From positions 682,001 to 746,000 of the forward strand of contig JAMZAV010000008.1 of NCBI GenBank assembly GCA_024449915.1: a DNA stretch of 64,000 nt, read 5' to 3'. This DNA comes from Sweltsa coloradensis (taxonomy: Eukaryota; Arthropoda; Insecta; Plecoptera; Chloroperlidae). Below the pieces are notes generated by a model, which was not told the origin of the DNA, searched no databases, and was given only the letters and a program-made list of their open reading frames with translations. The position numbers and the translations under genes are program-made. Shown piece by piece: positions 11,310 through 21,030 of this stretch (position 1 is its first letter; each line of letters begins with the position of its first letter).

Positions 11310-14300
11310 ACGAAAGTATTCATCATAGCCGTACTGCTTGCCATGTCTTCAGTCTACATGGCTGCTGAAGACGCTACGCGAATGTGTAAGTTTGATCAAG
11401 AATCATAAAATATGTTACTTCTACAAATGAATTTGATAATAACATTTGCATTCTGCATTATCAAATGTAATTCATTTTCTATTATTCTTCAATTCACTTT
11501 TTAGAGACAGCGGGTCAATTAATTACATTGGATGACATCAGGGGGCCAGTGTAATAGTCCATATACTGAAATAAACCCTCGCTCATACATTCGTTAGGTA
11601 ATGACATTATAAATAATGTTTGTTTGGTCAGTTTAAAGGCAATATATTTTCGTTGTAGTACAGTTCCATCAATTCAGATCTATAATGCAATTACAATTCA
11701 GAAGTTAAAAAATTACCATAGCGGTGGTCTAATTGGCTAAGGCGCCTACTTGAAATGTGGGAGATCCGGTTGGAAACCCCGGTCGATATGTTTTTTTTAT
11801 TTGTATTTATTTATATTTATATTTTTTATTTTTCGATTGTATGACCTATTAACAATGAACGTGTTTGCATGATTGCTTTTATTACAAATCACAGTATTAT
11901 TAGTGGGAGACTAATATTTAAATAGGTCTAATGGAACATTATAATATTAATTAAAATAAGGTACCAATAAAGATAGGTATTTTAAGTAAATTTGTACAAG
12001 TGTATGACTTAATATAGAGAGTGCCTTCTTATATAAAACCGTAATATGTTACAGCATGGATGGTACGTGCCAGTGTACACATTCAAGGAGAAAGCGATGG
12101 CAAGGGAGAACCTCTCATCTCCAAGACCCCGGGATTCAAGGTTCCCTGCACGGATGAGGGGAAGGATGATTGCCGCAAGATGTGCATGGCCCTGGTGAGT
12201 TGACTAAATTTGTTGATGTTACTAGGAAAACGCTAAAGTCCCGTCGCGTTGTTGAGCGAGCACCGGTACGTGCAACAACGACCCGAGTACGACATTCCCA
12301 TAATGTTACACACCAATAAGTCTTTAAGGTCTTAACCGATTTAGCTGAAAATTTTAAAAATAGGAGAGAATGTTGTACTTATTGACCCTGCAAAATTTCA
12401 TAACGATCGGATTTTTTTTTTTTTTTATAATCAACGATCGGATTTTTTTCAAAAACTATACAGCAACCCGCCTAGGTGGTATGTACATGTGTGAAAAATT
12501 TCAGGTCGATCAGAGAAACGGTGCGACCTGTATCGAAGCAGTAACAGAAAAAAACAAACAAACAAACAAAAAAAACAGACATTCGAGCCATAAGAGTCAA
12601 GTGGAGACGCTAGCTACGCTCGCTAAAATATAAGGTACAAATTAAAAAAGTTAGTCAACCAGGGATTGAACCTGGGACCTCTACGTTCTTGGAAGATGCT
12701 GAAGACAACAGATAATTCTGTATATTTTTTATTTTGGACTGTTAGACATTGTCAATAAAGTGTGTAGCGCACATTTCAATGCCTATTACACTACATACGA
12801 TATAAACTTTATAAATAAAAACTAACTCCATAACCCTAGAGTTAAGTTATGATGCTAGTTCTTAGTTTTATAGTAGACGACTATGTTTGCTGCTATGTTA
12901 ACTATGATGCTGTTTTGACCATTTTTTAAAATAGAAATAAAGAAGTGCCTCCACCGAGGATTGAGCCCGGGACCTCTGCTGTCGGAACTATAAAACTGGG
13001 CAACAGAATAGATAATTACGATTGTATGAAGGCTATTGTTAATTTTAGGTCCGGTGTTGGCTTACATTATTGTTAGTATTTAACTAGGTAGTGAAATACG
13101 ATTGATAGACAGCACCGCTTGAAACAGGAGAAAATGCAAGTTACGAATTTTCCAATTTGTAGTGAGGACAATATTACTTTGTTCTCTTGTATTTCGCCGT
13201 GTAATTATTAATAATAACATTAAGAATTGCTAAGGGCCACGCCACTGGTGACTTTTAAAAGCTGTTAATTCTAAGTTTTGATAAGAATAGTAACTTGTAT
13301 AATCCGTGCTAGAATTGCAGGTACAAATATGTGACAATTAATCAAAAAAAATATTTTGATTTTGATTGACCGTCATTTACGTATTCGAGTTTATTCAATT
13401 TTATTATGAATGAGGGGATTGGTTCTGCACGTGAATAATACTTTTTTATGATCGGTATGTATTTTGTATTTGCCAATATGTTAGACAGTCGGGCGCGTCT
13501 AAAATTAGCTACTCAACGTAAGTTGCCACACGCTTTCTTTAATAATTTTAGTATAATTTTACAAGCAACCATTTTTATTCTAAACCCCTGTTTCATTGCA
13601 ATGAAAGTGGTAGCTTATTTGTTGATATATAAATATATTGGGGGTTGAGTTTGGGGAGGGGGGAGGGTGGGTGATATGTTTGAACTACGGGGACCTAAAT
13701 GGGCGTTGTCCGGTTCTATCCCGACAGCATTGAATAGGCAATTAATCCGAGCTAAATGTTTCGTCAGCGATAACGCGTGAACCCACAAATGAACGAAATT
13801 ACATTCATACTGTAGGAAAGTGTAATCTTTCATCTTTGCGTGGATATACAGAACTCAGCTCTGCTCTATTCCAAATATTAATATTATTTTTTAGTTTAAG
13901 TGAACTCTACAACTACACCGTTTCCAAACATTCCAAACGAAAGAAAAAACACATAACAAACATTTATCCGTGACGCCAGTACAGACTTGGGTACCCGCCT
14001 AGCTTTCTGAAAACTGTGGTAGTACTAGATTATGACCTCAAAATTTATCCTATATAAAGCAACAAAATCTTGAGTTCGAAATAAACTTAGCAACCATGTA
14101 GTACTAAAATTAATTGAATTAATTTAAAATTCTGATCGCTCATTGGCCCAAAAAAAACTTGCACAGCTGCTTTTTTGCTTGTTATATTGGCACTACGTGT
14201 GTCTCAGGGCATAGGGCATAGCGGTCACCCACTCTACCCCTGACCACGCCTGAGGTTGCTTAACTTCGGCGTTCGAGTGGTCGGGAGTGAGTCTTGACGC

Positions 14301-15755
14301 GATCGTTGCATGCTAGACGTGTTTAGACGCATAGTTGTTAGCCATGGGTAGGATCGTCTCAAGAGTTCTGATATTGAGGGGGGTTAGGGGGGAGGCTGGC
14401 GCAAATCCATCAGTGAAAAATCCATAAATTCGTAGGAGGGAGGCTTTAGAGAGTGACATTTATTTTCAAATAGTCGAATTTAGGGCGGGGTTCTGAATGG
14501 CTTGCCCCGTTTTTTTTTTCATAACACGGTATAATTAAGCGAGCGAAGCGAGCGTTTCCATTTGACTCTGCCGGAAAAATAAGTCACTGGTTTTGTTTTT
14601 TTTGTTTTTTGTTTTTTGTTTTTTTTTTTTTTTGTTTGTTTGTATGTCTCGCCATAACGTTCGAACGGAGGCTCGGATCGAGTTGAAATTTTGACCATCC
14701 GCAAGCTTCGTTCTCGATTGAATGCCATTAGTTTTGTGGCAAAATCGTTCAAAAAGTTAAAAAGTTACATTAAAGTTAATCGAAAGTTTTTTTTTTCAAA
14801 CTAAACGGCGACAAAATCTGAGATAGCCAAATCATTTAGAATGTCCGTCCGGTCACGAATATGATAATTTTATTTTGATCCGATAAGTAGTGTAGATGGA
14901 AATTACATTATAACAAAAGTAACGTTGCCATGGCAACGAAAATACGCGCGAAGTTTCTAATGCACTGCCACCTAGAAGTAATCAAAATACTTTCGAGGAA
15001 GCAGTCTATTATTTGTCAACAAAGAGTTTAAATAGTTTTCCCAATGAGTCAAGGTCCTCTAGATGGCGGTGGATTTTATCTACAAAGTAAAGGTTTACAC
15101 ACGGGTTTACCCAAATACCTTGGCAATAATAAATAATATTGGAAACATGGCCCTGTGTACAGCGAACGTCGCAAATTTGAAAATTTAAAAAAATGTGCAA
15201 TGTGGGTCTAGCTATAGCACGTGCTCGCTTATCAACGCGTCCAACTGAGCGTTTCCTAGTTTTAAGTCATATTAGGAGAAAATGAGGCCGGGAGCTAACT
15301 TTATTGTGACGCCCATTTCGTATATTCCAATATCAGCAAAAGCTCTGACATATATAATCAAAAGACCGGCTTTAGCAAATTAGAATTGCACATGTTTTAA
15401 AATTGTATTATACTAGTAATAACATAATACCATACAAAAATGCAAAAACTTGCAAAAAAGGGGCCAAACCTAAAACGAGGAAGATACAAGTGGCTCAACT
15501 GCATAAAGTGGTGAGATCTAGAAGTGTGGCCAAGCCCCAGGCTGAAATCGTGGGAAGCATGGCCCTCTCGTAGGGGTCTATGAATACGACTTTTTCGATC
15601 CATCCATTGGTAGACCGAAGGGCGGCGTGGCTGATGCTCTCATTAGGACGACTATGAATTCTAGTGGAATAAATATGTTGCCCCGAACTCTCTTGAAATG
15701 TGTGTACTTAAATTAATGTGTACTCTCGGTTCTTCCACAGGGAAGATGTAGTTGA
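11310..15755 (+). CDS. Spliced gene for a small secreted four-cysteine peptide (join 11310-11385, 12055-12194, 15741-15755)
   Basis: Exon 2 (11276-11385) follows a pyrimidine-rich acceptor ending ttttttcag and ends at a GTAAGT donor in phase 1. Exon 3 (12055-12194) follows atgttacag, stays open for 140 nt and ends at GTGAGT in phase 0. The best last exon begins at 15741 after ttcttccacag and adds Gly-Arg-Cys-Ser before TGA. The frame upstream of the first ATG reads KVFIIAVLLAMSSVYMA, a clear signal peptide with a likely cut before AED. The codon where Met is expected is ACG (11310); the first real ATG is 11343, inside the hydrophobic core. The mature part would be about 58 residues: an acidic start, a PLISKTPGFKVP segment, then cysteines spaced C-x7-C-x3-C-x5-C. 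Secretion is inferred, and the function (defence, saliva, venom or matrix) is unknown. I do not recognise the family. Transcription is expected from the tandem array upstream. Exons 2 and 3 are well supported; exon 4 and the start are less sure. Confidence 0.6.
11717..11790 (+). tRNA. tRNA-Phe(GAA)-like sequence, probably a pseudogene or SINE head
   Basis: It folds as a cloverleaf. The 7-bp acceptor has one mismatch (catagcg/cgatatg), the A box is tggtctaattggctaagg, the anticodon stem cctac/gtggg carries loop ttgaaat with anticodon GAA, and the T stem is ccgg/ccgg. A run of T follows immediately (11791 on), suitable as a Pol III terminator. The B box reads ggttggaaacc where ggttcgaaacc is expected. 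It lies inside intron 2 of the peptide gene, on the same strand. Confidence 0.5.
12055..12194 (+). CDS. Exon 3 of the peptide gene
   Basis: It is a 140-nt island of higher GC than the flanking introns, bounded by atgttacag and gtgagt. With the single base carried from exon 2 it encodes 47 residues. It starts SWMVRASVHIQG and ends CRKMCMAL, and contains three of the four predicted cysteines. This is the strongest single coding exon in the window. Confidence 0.7.
12222..12628 (-). mobile_element. CTAG-ended Helitron-like nonautonomous element, copy a
   Basis: It begins ctaggaaaacgctaaagtcc and closes with cgctagctacgctcgct, inverted relative to the orientation ending in CTAG. An internal A/C-rich aaacaaacaaac segment is shared with the other copies. 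It lies in the intron between exon 3 and the predicted last exon. Confidence 0.6.
12640..14215. other. Intronic DNA with tRNA-like minus-strand fragments; no exon seen
   Basis: Two short inverse T-arm fragments (gggattgaacctgggacctc near 12662 and ggattgagcccgggacctct near 12958) are probably SINE heads on the minus strand. A G-rich run at 13638-13672 could form a quadruplex. No further cysteine-coding exon was found. An alternative acceptor at 13320 (gaattgcag) has a weak pyrimidine tract. Confidence 0.4.
14219..14290 (-). repeat. 5S-derived SINE head, truncated
   Basis: The reverse complement contains cgccgaagttaagcaacc and gggtagagtgggtgacc, matching the 5S-like head at 1009-1085. The SINE body is missing. 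Confidence 0.65.
14533..15259 (+). mobile_element. Helitron-like nonautonomous element, copy b (diverged)
   Basis: The start aattaagcgagcgaagcgag and the end gagcgtttcctag match the termini of the other copies, with a T-rich gttttttgtttt tract near the start. The centre is unlike the closer copies, so this is another subfamily. Confidence 0.55.
15264..15717. other. Intron sequence before the predicted last exon
   Basis: No repeat was recognised and no conserved exon is evident. Confidence 0.35.
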
Positions 15756-16155
15756 TATCCTTGCTGTATCGAAAGCTGTTGCAGTTAAAGCCACAAGACA
15801 ACGTAGGGAATTGTTCGTAGTCCTACCACTTCGATATTGCAAACCTGATACTTCCCTCAACTACAGAAGAGGTTTGACGGTTGAAGGTCGAAAGAACTGT
15901 GGTACGATGACTTACTACTCTCAACCGTCACACCTCAACCCTGTGGTAACCACCGAAGACGATGAAGAAATACCAGCAAGTCTTCTTGAAATGGCAGGAG
16001 TCTTCTTATACACAATCATCCTAGATATTAATATTATTAGTTATTAGAATTAACATTAGAATTATTCATTGCACTATCCCTCATTACAGAGAATTGTGTT
16101 ATATAGATACAATGTATTTGTCCAATGAATAAAATACTTACTTACTTACTTAATT
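15741..16155 (+). other. Predicted last exon and 3' UTR of the peptide gene
   Basis: The acceptor is ctctcggttcttccacag at 15740. In the phase set by exon 3 the exon reads GGA AGA TGT AGT TGA. An AATAAA lies at 16128-16133, and a ctta microsatellite begins just after. A different frame stays open from 15718 to 16047 (109 codons, containing EDVVDILAVSKAVAVK and GRKNCGTMTYYSQP) and could be a separate coding sequence or chance. Confidence 0.45.
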
Positions 16156-16249
16156 ACTTACTATAACTGTTTCTTCTGACAAAAATATCGTACCAAACGA
16201 GACCTATCCTTCTAAAAATGAAACTAAATACGAAACTCAATCGACAAAC

Positions 16250-16469
16250 TGTAGCGGTGTGTGCACCGCATGTGTAATGTACTACTGTGTGTGTGAATTG
16301 AATTTAGTAAGTTGGCCACACTGGATCCAGGGGGGCGTCTACTGGATAAGAGGCCATGACAGAGTGTGGTCTGTTGGGTGTCTGGCTGTAGATACGTATT
16401 AATAAACTTATTATGTAATACCTTATAATATGTGTATATATTATTATTGCAACCAGCCATCCTGAAACA
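16250..16469 (+). mobile_element. Solo 5' LTR of an LTR retrotransposon
   Basis: The segment begins TGTAGCGGTG and ends CCTGAAACA, the usual TG..CA form, and is followed at once by tggtgtcagaagtgg, a known type of primer binding site. The 220-bp length suits a short LTR. No matching 3' LTR is present in the window. Confidence 0.7.
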
Positions 16470-16585
16470 TGGTGTCAGAAGTGGTAGAGTATAACTAAAT
16501 TACTAATAATCCAGTTGATCTACGTGATCGCGGCGATTGTCACGTAGGCATAGCCTAGGCCTAGGGCCTAGATCACCGAAAGGTC

Positions 16586-16807
16586 ATGACGGGATCTGGT
16601 AGCAAGGGCACTGTTGAGCCACAAAGCAGTGGTCCGGTGGTTGGGATTCCATTACCAGGAGCAATGGTAGTAACTGGGGATATTGTAGAGAAGTGGAATT
16701 TTTTTAAGGCTCAATGGAAAAACTACAGTGTAAAATCAGAGCTATGGGCTAAGGCAGAAGCAATCCAAGTGGCAACTTTGTTGTCTGTCATAGGCAAAGA
16801 ATGTTAA
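16586..16807 (+). pseudogene. Start of a retrotransposon gag, truncated
   Basis: It lies about 100 bp after the primer binding site. The peptide contains VTGDIVEKWNFFKAQWKNY and ends VATLLSVIGKEC, a pattern common at the N-terminus of Ty3/gypsy-type Gag proteins in invertebrates. The frame stops at the junction with LINE sequence, so only about 73 codons of a several-hundred-residue Gag remain. It is nonfunctional. Confidence 0.7.
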
Positions 16808-17760
16808 TTTTCATATCTACACTCTCAATGATCAGATTTTGGAAAGAGTCACGAAAGTCAACGATTTAGGTGTCATCGTATCTCATGATCTTTCATTCCA
16901 GAATCACCAGATTGCTTGGTTTCTTTAAGACGAAACTGCTATAAAGAATTCTCCAAAACCACCATTCGAAAGTTGTACCTCTTTCTTGTTAGGCCTCATT
17001 TAGATTATGCTAGCTCTATTTAGAACCCATATCAAATCACCAAAATTCATAATGTAGAAAGTGTCCAACAGTGTTTCATAAAACATCAATGTATAAAAAG
17101 TAACATTTAGTATCATAAAGTAGATCATGCACAACTTTGTAAAGATGCTAACCTAGTGACATTAGAAAATCGAAGGAACTATTTTTACATGGTTTACCTG
17201 TACAAAATTGTAAATCATTTCAAACACTAGTTCAATTCTTGGCAAATTAAATTTTCACATACCTCCCAAACATACACGCCTTCACAAAACTTTTCAACCA
17301 GCCCTAGGTCATGTCGACCTTCATAAAAATTTATGCATCAACAGATTACAGCATTCTTTTAATATGTTAAAACCTCTTGAAGTAACAGACATTGATCTCA
17401 ACTCTCAAAATATTTTTAAATTTAAATCTGTGATCACTCAAGCTTTAGGATACTAACGTAATTTACACACTAGCTTATTTACATTAGTCTCTTCTTTCAT
17501 ATAAATTGTTCTTCTATTTTCTTTCAAGAATATCTCTAATCAATTTTCATTGTTAATAATTTTGATAGTTTCACATTTAAATTGATAATTTCAAATGTTT
17601 TATTAGTTAAATGTATTATTTTGTGTATATTGTATATTTTAATGTCTATAAGTATATGTTTTCTATCCATTAGGCTATGCTATGATTTGCACTTGTGGAG
17701 TATTTGTACTCTGTTGTAATATGCATCTTATAAATAAATAAAATAAATAAATGAATAAAT
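16803..17760 (+). pseudogene. LINE reverse transcriptase 3' fragment, decayed
   Basis: Conceptual translation gives ERVTKVNDLGVIVSHDLSF, the segment after the RT domain of Jockey/CR1-type LINEs, followed by several stops and shifts through cctcatttagattatgc. It ends in an A-rich tail of aataaataaa near 17745-17760. It is inserted within the gag fragment just upstream. Confidence 0.7.
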
Positions 17761-17764
17761 AAAG

Positions 17765-18160
17765 TTCCCCTTGACGGAATGTCGTATTTCTTTGTCAACT
17801 TCTGCTTGCAGCCGTTTTAAATGTTGACGTAGTGGTAAATGTTTTGATGGTTGCGTCCATCAACGACGGCTCGCACGTTTCTATGCCACCCCTCCACGTG
17901 GTTGTCCGAAATTCTGTCTGGGAAGTGCCCTGTCAACGTTAAATTTCGGAAAAATTCAAACTTGCCGGTCAGGTAGCATAACCATTAGAAAGGCTCGCTG
18001 CCATTGGCGTAGGCGAGTCAAGAAAACCCCTCCTAAGGCTAATTAAAGTAGATAAGTGATTCTTGGAAGCGTGCAATTACACCTAAAACACCACTACTAA
18101 TTGATGTCGGCGAGCTAAGAATAGGCGAGTTGAGAACGTACAATTGAGGTAGAATAAAAT
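17765..18160. other. No gene seen
   Basis: Mixed sequence between the LINE tail and the next Helitron-like element. Nothing was recognised. Confidence 0.3.
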
Positions 18161-18162
18161 TA

Positions 18163-19531
18163 CTAGGAAAACGCTAAAGTCCCTTGGCTTTGATGGATGA
18201 GCTTTTTTGTAAGTTTTTAGTTTGCATAGGACCATTTTTCGTTTGCAAGTGCTTTTTGAATGCATTGTAGGTGATTGTTGTCAAGTTTCTATTGTTATTT
18301 GTTAATTGTTATTATAAACCTCAAAAAACTCATATTTAAACCTTTATTCTATGGATTCTGGCTAACTTTTTCAACTTTTTCTTTCAGAAAGCAATACATC
18401 GCCATTAAAACCGCCGAAAACTTAGTTCTGCTTGTTATGCAGACAGAGTGGTGCGTGCCCAGTCAGACCTTGATACAGCTAGATTAGTGTATTTTTCTGA
18501 ATTTGAATCAAGAATGTCGTATGGAATTGAGTTTTTTCAATTGGGAAATAAAATATTTACCATAAAAAAGAGTGCAATAAGAACTCTTGGCAGAGCTGTA
18601 AGGGACCAGCATGCAAAACCGTTATTTATTCAATTAAATGTCCTGACTTTTTACAGCTATTTCATACTTCATTCAATCTTAAGGGTTGAATTTAATTCGC
18701 AGGACTATCCCAAACACGATTCAGTTCACTGCATCCCTGACACAAGAAGTAAATACGATCTCCATCAGGACAAAAAAATAATAAAATTTCTCAATTAAAT
18801 TCCGACTTCATTAATATTAAATTGTATAATAAATTACCAACTTCTATAAAAGATATCACAGATTTACGTTCCTTTAAATGTAGCTTAAAATCATTTCTTA
18901 TCGCTAAAGCCTACTATAGTATTAATGAATATTTAATGGATAAGTTTTGATTCATAACCACTTAGTAATATTATTTATTTATATGTGTAAGAAGCTTGTT
19001 TATTTGTTACTGTTTAAGTTGCTTTGTATTGTTTTAAAGATTGTTTAATTTATTTGTTGATGTTAAATTGACTGATCATTCAATATGCCTTTAAATAGGC
19101 TCCACTATAATTTTGTTTTTGTAATAATTTTTTTGATATTATTATGATTGTAAGATTGTGGATGAATAAATTAAATGAAATGAAATGAAATCATAATGTC
19201 CATGTGAAATATGAACGTTGTAGGTAGTCCCACCCGTTCGGTCAGAATCGGCCCAAATGTCACGAAAATATCGCACTAAAAATCGAAAAAAAATTGTAAA
19301 AGTACGATATTCATGAGAAATATTTCTTCGATTGTACCCAAAAACGTAGCAAGTCTAAGTTCAGAGATTTCGAAGGTCCCCTAAAATTTTCATCAAGATC
19401 GCATATGCCGTTTGCCGGTAGAGAGCGAACAAACAGACAGAAAAACAAACAAAAAAACAAACAAAAAACACCCGAGCTAAATTTTTTGGGGGGTCAATGA
19501 AATTGAAAACTTCGCTTCGCTCATCCAATTA
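18163..19531 (-). mobile_element. Helitron-like element, copy c, split by a LINE
   Basis: It begins ctaggaaaacgctaaagtcc and ends cttcgcttcgctcatccaat. It is nearly twice the length of copy d because a LINE 3' fragment (18470-19192) sits inside it. Blocks on both sides, such as cattgtaggtgattgttgtc and tcagaatcggcccaaatg, match copy d. Confidence 0.7.
18470..19192 (+). pseudogene. LINE (Jockey/CR1-like) reverse transcriptase C-terminus
   Basis: An open stretch to 18798 includes RLVYFSEFESRMSYGIEFF and KKSAIRTLGRAVRDQHAKP, which align by eye with the conserved 'YGI..W' and 'QKKAIR' blocks after the RT domain. A shift follows, then LPTSIKDITDLRSFKCSLK, typical of the last residues. The tail is a repeated aatga/aaatg run at 19168-19192. 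It is 5'-truncated and frameshifted, so inactive. Confidence 0.75.
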
Positions 19532-19863
19532 TCATTAAACCTAATTAATTTAGTAACAGGTTTACCAACTTTCATTAATATGTGGAAATGTGTTCACTGC
19601 ACAGAATGTAGAATAAAAAAATTAATAAATTCATTCGTATTTAGAGTCTATCTACTCGGTCATATAACTGATTTTCAATGGGAGACACCAAAGCGACCAA
19701 GCCAACCCTGTAGAAGCCACCCTTCGCATTACACCCTCTGTCCACCATCAAGTTATCCTTATGTGTGCGGGGTAACTGACTGTATGTTTAAAAATAATTT
19801 TATATAAAATATAAATTTATTTGTATTGAAAATTACCAGTCAAACATTACCATGTAATATTTA

Positions 19864-20609
19864 CTAGGAAAACGCTAAAGTCCCGCCGCGTTGATGGATG
19901 AGCTTTTTAAAGTTTTTAGTTTGCGTGGAATATCTTTACTTTTGCAAGTGCTTTGTTTTGCTACCTACGCATTGTAAGTGATTGTTGTCAAATTTCTTTT
20001 GTTACCTGTCAATTGGTATTATTTACCGTAAAAACTTATATTAAAAGCTTTATTTCTATGGATTCTAAATAACTTTTTCAACTTTTTCTTTTAAAAGGTA
20101 CTACATCATATAATATGAACGTTGAAGGCCCACCCTTTTGGTCAGAATTGGCCCAAATGGCACGAAAATATCGCACTAAAAGTCAAAAACCTTATATTAA
20201 AAGCTTTATTTCTATAGATTCTGACTAATTTTTCAAACTTTTTCTTTCAGAAAGCAATACATCACCATGTCCATGTGAAATATGAACGTTGTAGCCCCAC
20301 CCGTTTGGTCAGAATCGGCCCAAATGTCTCGAAAATATCGCACTAAAAATCGAAAAAATCGTAAAAGTGCGATATTCATGAGAAATATTTCTTCGATTGT
20401 ACCCAAAAACGTGGCACGTCTAAGTTCAGAGATTTCGAAGGTCCCCTTCAATTTTCATCAAGATCGCATATGCCGTTTTCCCGGAATCGTGCGAAGAAAC
20501 AGACAAAAAACAAACAAAAAAAACAAAAACAAAAACAAACAAAAAAACAACCGAGCTAAATTTTTGGGGGGTCAGTGAAATTGAAGTCTTCGCTTCGCTC
20601 ATCCAATTA
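19864..20609 (-). mobile_element. Helitron-like element, copy d
   Basis: A complete copy from ctaggaaaacgctaaagtcc to cttcgcttcgctcatccaat. Internally it has two versions of a segment around tcagaattggcccaaatg, an aaacaaacaaaaaaaac tract, and gagctaaatttttgggggg near the end. It pairs closely, in reverse, with copy g at 44888. Confidence 0.7.
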
Positions 20610-20849
20610 CGTTGTTGATGCTTTGTGTTGTTAGAGAGAAAACTAATTTATTGGCTGCTCACCAATCACTTTTTGGTGACCACATGGATCCAGCGTATAT
20701 GAAATAAACAAAATATGATTATATTTAAATATTATCTAATTAACTATAGGCCTAATGGTTATACAAATGGTTTTTGTAAAATAAAGGAAAGAAGAGGACT
20801 TCTATTATTGAAACCGGTAACAAAACCCTCTCCTTGCCACTCAGCATAG

Positions 20850-21030
20850 GACCAGAACCTTATTACCTGTGGTTGGTGTGGCTTCCAATGCAGAGGGTCC
20901 CAGGTTCGAATCCCGATAAACGCAGTAGAAGATTTCTAACTTCTGATCGGGATTTAAGTCGTCGATCAATTCTTGGCTTTCGCATGAGTAAACGGTGACT
21001 TTGGAGCCGTCCTAGCAACGAGGCACATAA
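20850..21030 (+). repeat. tRNA-headed SINE of a second family
   Basis: The head has ggtcccaggttcgaatcccg. The body includes gactttggagccgtcctagc and aacgaggcacataa. Part of the same body occurs in reverse at 22890-22935. Confidence 0.6.

Noticed and set aside
13320..13340. Alternative last exon of the peptide gene (acceptor gaattgcag)
   Set aside because: The pyrimidine tract is poor and no AATAAA follows at a suitable distance. The 15741 acceptor is better on both counts.
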